Source: Neoechinorhynchus agilis (Eukaryota > Acanthocephala). From it: DNA of 64,000 nt. The translations under genes were made by a program, and so were the position numbers. The stretch covers positions 15,934,001 through 15,998,000 of the forward strand of contig CM121341.1 of the NCBI GenBank assembly GCA_051530055.1, read 5' to 3'. Below are positions 21,488-32,462 of this stretch, piece after piece (position 1 is the stretch's first letter; every line of letters starts with the position of its first letter). The notes under the pieces were generated by a model, which was not told where the DNA came from, searched no databases, and saw only the letters and a program-made list of their open reading frames with translations.

Positions 21488-24400
21488 ATGGAAAAGGCGG
21501 AGGAGGCTCAATCAAAAAAAGATCATGAAACGTCAAGTGAGGAATCGTTCACACTTCGCATTAGGTACAGTCTTAATCGATCTTTGAACTCTCCGAACGG
21601 ACCGACGTCTTCGCCGACCGAGAGAATAATCGATCAGAAAGTCATGAGTGGTCAACTCGTCCAAGAACTTATTCAGGTTCTCATGGACCGCTCAGAAACG
21701 TGCCATAAGTCATGCTTTTTGTTGAGACTACCCGACGGCAGCCCTCTCGAGAATTTCGCTGAAATTTCTTCGTTCAAGCAAATTCAACAAACCGATGTTG
21801 TAATTGACATGACTGACGAACCCTATTCGCCTCGAGATATCCGAGCTCACGTTCTGCATATAAATGAACTCATTTGGTCAACGGTTAAATGCGACGAGGA
21901 CTCTTTTAATGGATATGCCGGCTATTCGCCTTCATTTCTGCCTAGTGCTCTTAGTGAATCCGATCCTGGCAAAGTAATCGATCCCGATCAGTTGCCTGAT
22001 CACAAGACGAGTGTTTCACTTAAAAACTTAATGCAGGAATCCTCGATAGCCAAAAGATCTTGGGATTTAAATGTCTCACTGACCGTCTTTTTTGAGAATT
22101 GCGTTTAAAGTGCTTCTGTGGCGCCGATCGAAGACTGTGAACTACATTTATCGAATGGCGACCTATAAAATATCTAGATGATCGAACTATTTCTTAAGCA
22201 TAATAATCCAGCCTGGTAGGTTCATTTGAACTCCCGTTCGATGCTTACAGTGTGTGGCATTATAGCAGTAAAGCTTCCTTTTTCCATTTAATTTTCGTAC
22301 CCTTTAATTCTTTTTGAGGCATCCAATCTGTTGATTTGGCGTACTCTCTGTTGAACGCGGCTTTGTCTACGGAAATGATTCATACGTGAGTAATAACAAA
22401 TAACGAAATAAATTCTTTTTTGAGAAAGTGTATTGAGGTTTATGTCTACCTTTACGATCAAATCTATCAAAAATAATACGTTAGGTGCGACACTTAATCT
22501 CGTCTAAATGCGAACCGCGTCTGTATTGTAACTGGGATTTTTAAGAATGTACATTTTGCAATTTAAGGACACTAAGAAACCAATTTTTGATTAACAGCGT
22601 AAAAATTGAACTGTAATTTCTTTTAAAAGTCTAGCAAGAATTCCTGCCTATTTCATCGATCACGCAATCGCCACTCGCGTGATCCTGGCTCACTAGACAG
22701 CTCTCTACCTGTTCATATCAGCTACAGTGGATGGAACCCTCCGCTTCCTTACAAGAGATTACATGGTGACCTTGCCTACCTTTGCATTCAAACAAATCCA
22801 TGGAGTTCAAAGGCATCCAGTCGCGTCCTTCACGTAACGGCATGTTCTCGAGGATTTTTCATCAATCAATGCACGAACGAAACCTTCGATCCCAATCCAG
22901 CAAATGGCCGAACAATCTTCCATTCAATTGTCGACCTTCTGATGGTCAATTGTCCCGACTTCCGCAAACAATGGCGGAGGATATTGGATATGCGGAATAA
23001 CCTCAATCCTCTCGTCCGTTTGCCCGTTTCCCCAGTACCTGAATTCAGCTGGTTATGCCCTCGAATAAAACCGTCGTTCGATCTAATGCGAGCCAATTGC
23101 GCCGAAATTCAACCGATTCTACTTTACAGTGATTTATCTGTTGCTCTGTGTTCACCTGTTGGTCAAAATCGCGATTGGAATGAAGAACTGCAGGCAAGTC
23201 ACGAACTTCCTTGCGACACAGCTCAACAACAACTCATTTATGATCGCACAACGTTTCGAGTGATGTGCGACTTTGTAGGAACTGCAGTCAGATGTGCCAA
23301 GACTGCGGTTGAAGGTCAATTACCGAGCATTAACCCAAGTGATGCCGTGTGCCAGCAAATGTTTATTCACAACAATCTCTTTATCAGTTTCGGTTTTGAT
23401 GTCAGAGATCATTATGCAAGCCATGGAGGTAACGAAGCGGCCCATGCTGCTGCCAGGTATGATATTAGAGGAATCCAGGTTTTGGAGGATATGGCTTGGG
23501 CTGCCCGGACCAATAACGAAATTCTGGATGATTTTAGAACAGTAGGTACAGTCGTAGTTGATTACGGCGGTTATAAAACACGGGAATCGTCTCATTTTTT
23601 CGGAGGTTGCATTGAAATCGAAACATGTATTTGTCACGAAATCAGTTAGTTAAAATTGCTCACCTCTTGAAGTCTCCAGCCCTTGCATTTGGCGCTACTT
23701 TGTAGTAGCAATTCGAGTCGATTTACCGTGAAATAGAGTTACCGTCCAGTCGATAATTCCTGGAATTTTAGACAAAGAACAAGATAAGAGTGTAGTGTAT
23801 GGTTCGGTGAATTTCGGTAAATCATTTGTAGATAACACTGAACTAGCTGAAAAATTAAACGCGATCGCTGATAAGATGGGTATGTCTGAACAGGAGATTT
23901 TATGTGGCAAATTTGAAGAAAATCCAACGAGTGAGTCTAGCGAAAAAGACCTGAAAGCAGTTAAAGTTCGAGTGCCGGTCGAATGGAAAGTAATTCACGG
24001 CAACGACGGTCGTCACTACATTTTAGATCTTATAAGAGTTACTCCCCCAGATGCTAACTGGCTCGGTACATCAACAAATTTTCCGGCAACCGAGTACCCC
24101 CACAAATTGGCAAGTCTCAGAAGTGAGTACTTTGAAGGACTAATTCGTCGAAATCCCAATGAAAAGTACAACTTTAACATGTTTCAACCTTTGGTTCGAT
24201 TTAGTGGTGACGTTGATGGTGTTGACCAGATTAAAGAGATCGCTAGGAATTTATGCGAGGAAGTAGTACCATCATTTGTAAAGGCTATCCTGTCGTCCTA
24301 TACTACAATGGATCCATCGTCGTCGATGTTGCTAGTGCCGTTAGATGGGCAACAGTTGACCGATACAATGCACTTGTTTGGTTTGAATGTCCGGTACCTG

Positions 24401-26393
24401 GGTGAAGTTTTTCGGTGTATTAAGGGAATGGCAGGCGATGAGTGCACTGACGCGAGCAGTTCAGATATCGAGAACATCGATTCGAGCTCAAATGGATCTT
24501 TGATTCATTTGAAATCACTTGTAATAAGTGAAATATGGGTGCGTTCCATGAAGCACATGTTCCGGAATCTCATGACCACAGCTGCACCGATGACTGAGCA
24601 TATAGTTTCATTTTTAAACTGTGCTTTGTTTCCCAACCAGGAAATCCGGAAATCAAAGAAATCAAAGTCCCAATCTCTTGAGTTCATTCAATCGACAAAC
24701 TGTTTCTATAGAAGGCTCGCATTAATAGCCAGAGTAAGATTCAATTTCCATTGCTTCGAAACGATTTCTAGTTTCAGCCAAATGTGCTCTCACTTAAGCC
24801 CTTGTCTTGAATTCACAAGTGCTCTTCGTCGTATTTGTCAACAGACTGGAATTCAGTTGTTTACTAGCTACCAAACAGACGTACCATTCACTATTGATGA
24901 CATATCCGGGTTCTTTCCAAGAATTAAGACAAAAGTAATCAAATCTCATACCCTTGATCGAGCTCATCGACTTATTACTGAAGCCAGACAGGCCGTTTCT
25001 GAATGTCAGTTCAGAGCCGCATTCGAAGCAATTACGTGTGCTCATGGAATTCTCACATCCGTCTATGGGCCACTAAATGACGAAGTGGCGATTTGTCTTA
25101 GAATGTCAGCTAGACTCAATTTTATCCTTGGCGAAACTGCAGAAGCTCTTGTGCTTCAGCATCGTGCAACACTTGTGGCCGAACGAATTAACGGCGTCGA
25201 TTCCGCTATGTCTATTCGGGATTATTGCCATCTTGCTCATTATTGCTTTGCCACAGTTGCTCTTAGATTGTTGGAAAAGAATAAGGATGTCAGCAATGAG
25301 ATGATCGAGTCTGACTCCGGATTGCCTAATCTAAACGATAAAGCTGCACTTCTGAGAGCCGCGATTAAGTATTCCACTAGAGCGAGGTATATAGCTTGCA
25401 TTTCTGGTGGTCAATCTCTATTCCATCCTAAGTTGTTCGCAATTGAAGCGAATTTGGCACTAATGATACAATCTTATGATATTCTCTGTAGTAGCGACTT
25501 AGCTCCATTCGCTAACTCTTATGCGGATAGTGCACTAAAGCGAAGTCAGGCGTTAATGTGTAGGCCGTCAAAGTTATAGGAGGGAGGAATTCGACACACA
25601 TGAACACTCGATTAAGGCTTTAATGGCTCGAAACTAAACTTTGTCCTTTTAATAGCAGTCTCACATTGAACTGTTTTAGTGGAAACGGGAACCTTGTCAG
25701 TATTGTGACAATAGCTTTACGGTTAAATTATAAATCGATCCACGTTACTGGTATCCCCATTTATTGAACCTTAGGGGAGTCGAACGCGAAATGCCCCGAT
25801 TTTTTAAAGCAAAGGCATAATTCGTTCTTTAAGTAGTCTCATGGTTATCGCTCCTTAGACATCTTACAACTTCGACATTCTATGCGGTATTCGGGCCTAA
25901 CGCTCCACAAACAGGCCTGATGCACCAAGTCCGTGCTCAAGTTCACTTATGCCAACTTAATTTCCATGAAGCAGTCCAGCACCAAAAGCATTCTGTTCGA
26001 ATATCAGAAGGAATTCACGGTCCATCTCATTTTAGGACAGAACATGCATCCGCCAAAATGAAAACGATGATCGAACAAGGAGTTCTTTACAAAAAGCAAA
26101 TGAAGCAGCTTTACGGAGATAAAGCGATGGCGAAAGTTTTGCTATCTGGCAAACCGAGTCCATCGAATTTTATAAACCGGACCATAATATTACACACTGT
26201 TTTGGACATCATGAATAGTATAAACGGTTTTATGACCTTAAAAGACAATGAAATTATTTTCATTAAATTCCCAACATCCCTTGATAGTACCGAAAATCCA
26301 CAAGAAGTGTCGTCTCAGAGTGAAAGAGGCAATTCCGAATCAAATGTTGCTACTAACCGGGAAAATAGCGAACAGGATGCTAAGACTGAATGA
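21488..26393 (+). CDS. CLUH: clustered mitochondria protein CLU/CLUH
   Basis: CLU is a large cytoplasmic RNA-binding protein that keeps mitochondria dispersed and supports translation of nuclear-encoded mitochondrial mRNAs. Exon 1 (from ATG 21488, after a TTTCAG acceptor) holds the CLU N-domain: LIQVLMDRSETCHKSCFLL and EPYSPRDIRAHVLHINELI. After an intron of about 600 bp, an exon from about 22700 reads SYSGWNPPLPYKRLHGDLAY, then SRGFFINQCTNETFDPNPAN. It goes on to QNRDWNEELQASHELP, MFIHNNLFISFGFDVRDHY and VGTVVVDYGGY. The next exon (from about 23735) has SIIPGILDKEQDKSVVYGS and GNDGRHYILDLIRVTPPD, and continues to TPR-like repeats (HRLITEARQAVSECQFRAAF) ending about 25557. The last exon (from about 25862) has FGPNAPQTGLMHQVRAQV and runs to 26393. 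The junction near 23585-23735 was not resolved. Length is about 1,250 residues, close to the family norm. Confidence 0.9.
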
Positions 26394-26889
26394 TTGTTTT
26401 GTCGTTGATTCTTTTTACTTGAAAATAAGCCTTGAGTTTAAGTTGGCCCGCCTCTGTGCTCATTGCACTTGACCAAATTGCCACATAGGAAGTTTCCTAC
26501 GAAGTATAGTTTTCGAGGGCCATTAGTTCGCCAAAGTGCTAAGTCCGGCGACCAAAAATCTCATTTGGGAATGCTGACTTCGCTAAAGTACACCCTGGAA
26601 TTTCGTTTGGAAATCGTTTGAGAATCATTTAAAGTTTGTTAGACTACATTTGAGACGAGACAGATCTGTATATTAAGGTTCGGACTAATTGTTGAATCAT
26701 CACACTTCAAGATTTAGAACATTAAGGGGATTAACAAAGAAAGGCATTTACACTATTTATTGCTTCCCAGCTTCAAAATCGATCAGAACGCAGGTTCCTG
26801 CACCTTTCGCTGAAATGATTGAGCATTTTCTAAAGCACCCAGAACGCTTTCTGGTATAGTTTCCTAAATTGGAGTTCTGGTAACCTCAC
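26394..26889. other. 3' flank of CLU
   Basis: No gene seen. Presumed 3' UTR and spacer. Confidence 0.35.
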
Positions 26890-27250
26890 GTATCGACACA
26901 TATTTTATTGATACATTTCGAAAAAGGAAGCATCATCAGTCACCTAAAAGGCTCACTGGGCCATACGACTTAAATCTTTTTAGATGACCAATGATTCTCC
27001 CTCTTTCGAAATTTTTCAATAAAATACGTTTTTTAAGTGTTGTGGACATCTCTTTCACGGCTGGTAATTTTCCTTTCGCACACAGTCCACCGATCTGCGT
27101 GAGGGAAGTGATTAAATCACCTAGACCACGATCCATTATGGCTAATGACTGATCCGGAGAGATGTACATACTCATAACCGAACGGTTGAAGGTTACCCAG
27201 ATCGGCGGGCTATGTGCCCAAGAAATCAGCCGTGGATGGGACCCGACCAG
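26890..27250 (-). mobile_element. short PLE-related element with hammerhead-like core
   Basis: On the minus strand a 79-codon frame (27175-26936, ending LKRFKSYGPVSLLGD) runs into the motif GTGACTGATGATGCTTCC, then TTTCGAAATGTATCAATA. It thus has a perfect CTGATGA and a following CGAAA separated by 13 nt. These are the two conserved core strands of hammerhead ribozymes, which are common in Penelope-like elements. The spacer does not form a clear helix II. A related segment (ACAAACTCATAACCGTATGG) is at about 43920-43950, so the unit is repeated. No reverse transcriptase is present. Confidence 0.45.
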
Positions 27251-27449
27251 CCAGACAATACAAAAAATAAGTTTTATATAGCGATCACCAGCTAACGATT
27301 TTTTCTCAATGATTAGTTTCCTAAAATGTATTTCGAAATTAATATCGTGTTCAACTCGCTAAAAAATGTTGTCCTAACTCACGGGTCTCGTACACCTTTA
27401 CAAAAACTCGATATTTCGGTCGACGGCGATCGTGTTCACTGACTGGACA

Positions 27450-27788
27450 AAATGAGCGGAACATCACCATGAGATCTGTAGCAAAATGGACATTGACGAA
27501 AGAAAAGCGATCATCTGAGGATCGTGATGGTCGAATGCGCTCTTATCTGGCTCTTCGATGCACGATATCTACTATTCTGAAAAATATAGGGACAACGAAT
27601 TCGAGTATCGGCATGTCATTCTGCCCAAGCACTTGGTCGGCCGTGTTCCAAAAGGAAAACTGATGAGCGAGAGCGAATGGAGAAGTATTGGCATTCAGCA
27701 AAGTCTTGGATGGGAACACTATATGATTCACAAACCCGAACCGCATGTAATTCTATTCAGAAGACCTCTGAATTATGGAGTACCGTGA
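27450..27788 (+). CDS. CKS1: CKS1 cyclin-dependent kinase regulatory subunit
   Basis: CKS proteins bind cyclin-dependent kinases and guide multisite phosphorylation in the cell cycle. The frame from 27558 covers nearly the whole conserved domain: [65 protein letters not shown], ending NYGVP. The phosphate-binding and CDK-contact residues (RHV, SEW, HYMIHxPEPH) are present. ATG 27558 could itself be the start, giving 76 residues. A small upstream exon with ATG 27450 is also possible. It lies downstream of CLU with no evident operon. Confidence 0.9.
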
Positions 27789-28282
27789 GTTTATCGGATG
27801 AAAACGAGTAACGATTTTGTTCGATGCTAAGTGATGTGTTTTGTGTTTAAAAAAGAAGAAACTTGTTTTGTAGGATTATTCTTTTTGGTATGAATGGCGA
27901 TATTCGGTCTCATCCTCCAAATTCTACTCATCAAAATTATGGTGGCTATATTTAAATGACCCTCAAACAAATAAAACAATTTTAATGCACATTATAACAG
28001 AGAAAAGTGGTATATCAATTTTAGAGTCCCCGGATTCATTGCTATAAACCTCTAGCATCACTTCTGTTCCGACTTTTCCAACATTCGTGGCGCTTGATCC
28101 CAATAATCTATTTGTTCGTAACAATCTTTCCCAAACTTGGAACTAGAAGAATTATTTCTCGATTAGGGCTAATTATTCGGCGCTAAAGGCTGTACTTTTT
28201 GTGTTCATCATCATGAAATTTCATTTACAAATGCCTCGATCCGTCGCTTTACATTTTCCGACGTCGCGCGATTGAGACAATT
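27789..28282. other. intergenic
   Basis: 3' flank of CKS1; AT-rich, nothing recognised. Confidence 0.35.
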
Positions 28283-28480
28283 GGTTCCGTCGGACCATGC
28301 AACCACAGAATTTTTTAGCAAGGTTGGAAAATCTTTGATAGCAACAACAAAGGACGCACGCTCAGCCAACTATTTTTATCAGAGAATCAGCGATTCAGAA
28401 AGGGAATGCTGAATGCATCCTCGAGGGCGATGGAGGATAAAGATGTTTCACCGTTCCTATCGTAATTTGTTAGCAAAAAT
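28283..28480 (+). mobile_element. REL-LINE 3' end, diverged copy (group F)
   Basis: Same segment as at 1192, with words TCCGTCGGACCA, TTTTTAGCAAGGTTGGAAAA, CCAACTATTTTTATCAGAGA and GCATCCTCGAGG. In frame it reads EFFSKVGKSLIATTKDARS, ANYFYQRISDSERE. This shows that the stop after FLSKV in the other group-F copies is a later change. It is the least similar copy to the others. Confidence 0.6.
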
Positions 28481-28704
28481 TAGAGCAGTTTCAATAAAAT
28501 TTTAAATTTTTGGTTTGATTGGCTATTTATAAAAAAGGGTGAAAGGAAAAAGTACAAATCATTTCTCCCTTCATATTTCATTGTCTGCGATGAGCGCGAA
28601 TTTACTTCCTAGTTAATCGTTAAACTTAAATTCAGAGAATGAAATCATGATTGGTGAGTTGAATTTACTTTAAACATAAAAGCTCAATGTTTGAGCTACT
28701 AATT

Positions 28705-29037
28705 TTATTGATTTCTACTTGCCCATTCCAAACGTTCTTCTCTTTCATACTGAAGTTCTCGAACCAAAGACATCATTGCACTGGTAAGAGATTCCGTTGC
28801 AAGGAATAAGTCTTTTCTAAGCGTTTGAAAAGACTCCTTGTTATCGGCGTTTGAACCATGGTCAGCATGACCTTTGTCTGCATTTCCTGTAAACTGCTTC
28901 GAGATTCCTGCCATCTCTTGGATACTCTGGAACTTTTCCCTTTTTGACATCTCGAAATTTACATCACTGTGGGTAAATTCTGAAACGAGCAAAAACCTTG
29001 TTCTTGCAAGTAGACACGATCGATTCAATGCTGGCAT
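28705..29037 (-). CDS. small hypothetical protein
   Basis: A 110-codon frame with no recognised domain. It is rich in charged residues and ends RELQYEREERLEWASRNQ, which could form a short helix. Its 5' half (28870-29095) recurs in inverse orientation at 30815-31055 with few changes, so the locus belongs to a second small inverted duplication. ATG SKREKFQSIQEMAG inside the frame is an alternative start. Function unknown; it may be one exon of a larger gene. Confidence 0.35.
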   Translation of the reverse strand: MPALNRSCLLARTRFLLVSEFTHSDVNFEMSKREKFQSIQEMAGISKQFTGNADKGHADHGSNADNKESFQTLRKDLFLATESLTSAMMSLVRELQYEREERLEWASRNQ

Positions 29038-29639
29038 TCACTTTGCATTGGGGGAAAACAATCGCATTTGAGTGCGCTTCTCAATCATTGCATGCGTTTC
29101 ATACTCCAACATTATTACATTCGTGCTTGCTTTACGGGCACAATTAAATTCTATGAAAAACACCGAGGTTTTTACATGAAAACCCATAAATTAATGTATT
29201 GATACAATCAGTAATCTTCGAATTGAGCGCTCAGTTGATGTAGACTAGTAAATCTTGAAATCTTGCTATAAATTCCGATTGTATGATGGTATAGAATGTT
29301 CCTCATTCTATAAAAAATTCTTAGCTCATTATTGATCTTACAAGATAAATTATCGCAATAAAAAATAGAGAGATATCATCAGGTGCCGAAAATTGTAATA
29401 TTTTGCTATTTCGTGGAATTTGTTTCGTTCGCTTTCAGATATCTGTGCGTTTTTTAACGCTATAGATTTAAGTCAACAAATTTACATCGGTGAAGTTGTG
29501 AAGAAAAACACCAATTCTACTTTAAAGTAAAATAACTTAGAGTGAAAAATTTATATCAAAAATTGTTTAGGGTGATTGGCCAACACTTACGACCCCGGTG
29601 TGCTTTTTGGTTAATAATTCTTTAAAATGGAGTAGAATA

Positions 29640-30080
29640 ATTATGTCGGTTAAAAATATTGATGATCGCAATTGACGAAAGCTTCCAGCAACCGGAGGCA
29701 ATGAAATACGTCCCATTTGTTCCATAATTGTCACGCTCACTCCGGGCGCCTAATCTTACTTGGAGGTCGTCGACCGTCATCCACACCGGATCCCTCATCC
29801 ACCTCTCCGGATCCGCCATCAACTCTAAAGTGATCACGAGGACCCAGAGGTACATGGGCCCTCTTTTTAAACTAAATAAATGAAACGTGTTGTTGAAATA
29901 TCGGCCTAATCGTTATAAGCTTTAACAGCAGTAGTCTCTATTATAGCGCTGAGGAAATTTCTCTGTCAAAAGAATTGGATGGAACACATATGCTCGTCAA
30001 TCATCAAAGTATCCTTGTATCCAGCGGCCTACATTGAATTCAAAAAATATCACAATGAATTATACAAGACCGTTCCTTTA
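29640..30080 (+). pseudogene. TYW4/LCMT2 3'-end pseudogene fragment
   Basis: Two blocks match the kelch end of the TYW4 gene (8400-8780, opposite strand). 29660-29765 includes CGATCGCAATTGGCGAAAGC-like sequence and the ATGAAATACGTCCCATTTGT block. 29898-30070 includes AAGAATTGGATGGAACACAT and GAATTCAAAAAATATCACAA. A segment of the gene around the GGGAHCFSF codons is missing between them, frameshifts are present, and a LINE tail has replaced or split the sequence at 29766-29897. Its order relative to the right arm is what an inverted duplication reaching into TYW4 would give. Confidence 0.85.
29766..29897 (+). mobile_element. CR1-type LINE 3' tail within the TYW4 pseudogene
   Basis: Begins TCGTCGACCGTCATCC, contains GAGGACCCAGAGGTACATGG and ends with AATGAAACGTGTTGTTGAA. 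These are the last parts of the LINE family also seen at 16124, 30225, 50000 and 55070. It marks insertion after the TYW4 segment was duplicated, since the functional gene lacks it. Confidence 0.7.
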
Positions 30081-30224
30081 ACTGTAACATTCGCGAGTAA
30101 ACTATGTGTCCAACGCTCCATGTACATTCAGGAGATCTCAATTAAATATAGAAGGCAGAGCTTGTCCGTGAATTAACACGAAGAAAACTCTTGTTTAGGA
30201 AAACATCGGAGTTTGTGTTTATTT

Positions 30225-30560
30225 GCGAAGCTCAACAATTAAGACGAATAATTCGCCACTTTTCATGGGCGGAAACATCAGTGCCTTTAAACACAGTAAA
30301 CTAATCGTAATCCCAATTCATTTCATCGTCCAACAACCTACCCACCTCATTTTTCCATGCTGCCTTATCTTCTCGGATACAATCAACCGAGATGAAAATG
30401 AGGAAGGACCCAACCTCACAAACTCTCCTCGACGCGAAGAATAAACCACTTCTCCCACCCAACCGAAACCGTAATCCACTCTATAATCAACAACCGCATT
30501 AATTGAACAAATCAGAAATCAAGTTTTTATAAGGACCCAAAGGTATCCCTGTTTGTCTGT
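30225..30560 (+). mobile_element. CR1-type LINE 3' end
   Basis: Aligns with 55400-55670: ATTCATTTCATCGTCC, GCTGCC followed by CTTCTCGGATAC, AATCCACTC, CAAATCAGAA and AAGGACCCAAAGGTA. It is noncoding. The word CTGTTTGTCTGTTACTGGTC follows at about 30548 and recurs nearly unchanged at 30751. Confidence 0.65.
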
Positions 30561-30814
30561 TACTGGTCAAACGTAATACCATCGGTGTTTTTCACATCCC
30601 AAACATAGAACTGCTCTAATGTGCCATTTGATACATTAAGTGGTTGTCTCTACTTCTGAGGTAAATTCAGCGGCGAATAAATTAACATGAATAATCGCAA
30701 TTGGATGATTCAGTACTAGGTACGTTCAATTCTGCCATCCAACAATAATCCCTATTTGTCTGTTACTGGTCAAACTGTTGGAGTAGCCGGGTTTCATGAA
30801 AAAACCATCGGTGT

Positions 30815-31055
30815 TACGCATGCAATGATTGAGAAGCGCACTCAAATGCGATTGTTTTTTCCAATGCAAAGTGAATGTCAGCATTGAATCGATCGTGTCT
30901 ACTTGCGAGAACAAGGTTTTTGCTCGTTTCAGAATTTACCCACAGTGATGTAAATTTCGAGATGTCAAAAAGGGGAAAGTTCCAGAGTATCCAAGAGATC
31001 GCAGGAATCTCGAAACAGTTTACAGGGAATGCAGACAAAGGAGTGACGACGTCAT
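30815..31055 (+). repeat. inverted copy of 28870-29095
   Basis: Encodes SALNRSCLLARTRFLLVSEF and MSKRGKFQSIQEIAGISKQF on the plus strand, matching the small ORF at 28705-29037 on the minus strand. The copy stops after NADKG and lacks the C-terminal half, so it is a pseudogene fragment. Confidence 0.8.
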
Positions 31056-31109
31056 TCACGCGATCGATGATTACTACACTCAGCGGCGTCCCCTGTTGAA
31101 CAGCGGAGA

Positions 31110-32300
31110 ATTTTATCTCAATGGCTGTGAGCGTGGCGTCCTAGAGAAGGCATTTTCCTTCTCGCCACGAGAATACTGTGACACCGTCCGGTCTATGGCC
31201 ATCGAGTCGGCAAAGATTGCTCGGCTCTAGGATGTTGGCCCCATTCACAGTATTCAGCGCACGACTAAGAATTGCATTCACTTCGGTGTGTCGTGAGTAC
31301 CTTCCGCCTGATTGCAGACTGGCGATACCATGGCGTCTCGATGGTTCCACGGTCGCTTTGCAACTGCAGCGATGCGATGTGCACATCGGTACCCCAAGTC
31401 TCAGGGACACTGCAGTCCTAACTGTCTCGTTCGGAGAGAAGGGTACCCACAGAAGCGACTGGGATAACGTTGAGCCAAGCACCCGATTCTCTTGTAGAGA
31501 CTGCAGCCAATGGAGTTTGGTTCACCAGATCACGAGACTCTGAAATTAAGGAGTTATGAATTCTCGCTACCAGGATTGAATCCCAATCTGATTGTTTGCA
31601 ATCATTGATGGAGACCTGCTAGCTACCAGAATCCTCCCACGAAAGATTAAGAGCCTCGACGAAATCGACCTCAAAAGGGTTAATTCTCGCAAAGAAAAGA
31701 CTAAATTATTTTGCGGCTTGCTTCATACGATCACAAGTAATCTGGAAGGTAAATATCGGCTGCTTTGCGGATACTCAAACCGCCGGGCGGCACAGGCAAG
31801 GACGCTTGACGCCATGCCTCGTCCGACAGCTGAGTATTTAAAATGTTCTCGAGAGAGGCTTTCACCGTCTCGTACAATTTTGCCGGTTCTGTGGCAGCTT
31901 ATACAGCAATTTTGGAATGAAGAGGGTGTTCTTGATCAGGAACAGAGCCTCGTGTGAAGATAATTCATCAACTCGTTCGCACAGTACCGAAAGTTGCGGT
32001 TGAAGATTGGCAATCTTTGCTTAACATTAGAACCAAAAATGCAGTTATTAGAAGACTCAGCCGGTCTAGGGTGATAAATTCTATCCCGTGGGATAGGTCC
32101 TGAAAATCTTTCACGATAGTTTGCCTGGTCCTTCCACGTTCGTCACTAAAGTCTCGCATTTCGTAGCATTGAATTCAATGCCAATTTTCGTAGTCTTCTT
32201 CATGGGTGTCTTCAAATAAACTACTCTTTCTTATTACAAAATGTGGTTATTGAACAGCAAGGGAGTTGAAGTCTTATAGGCATTGACAAAATGGTGAAAT
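31110..32300 (-). mobile_element. REL-LINE fragment (group B), right-arm copy
   Basis: On the minus strand: the fingers/palm border near 32300, the thumb (31950-31780), RESGAWLNVIPVASVGTLL (31480), CTSHRCSCKATVEPSRRHG, LSRALNTVNGANILEP, RLDGHRPDGVTVFSW and REGKCLL. It ends about 31115. It is colinear with 15290-16860 but lacks the 16124 insertion. It is the partner of the shorter left-arm piece at 6600-6868. Confidence 0.85.
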
Positions 32301-32462
32301 GCTTCTGGTGCGTGATATCCAACTACTTCGAGCAAATCTGCTCGGTAAACTCCGTTGAATGCATTTTTAAAATTTCAAAAATGCAATGTTTCTTTTTAAC
32401 TTTCCCGTTACTAAATCAAAGAAATGATGAACAAAAAAGAATAAATTGATAATGTTTTTGAA

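Noticed and set aside
28550-28700. Possible coding exon upstream of the small ORF at 28705
   Set aside because: No open frame with splice sites that would extend the protein convincingly.
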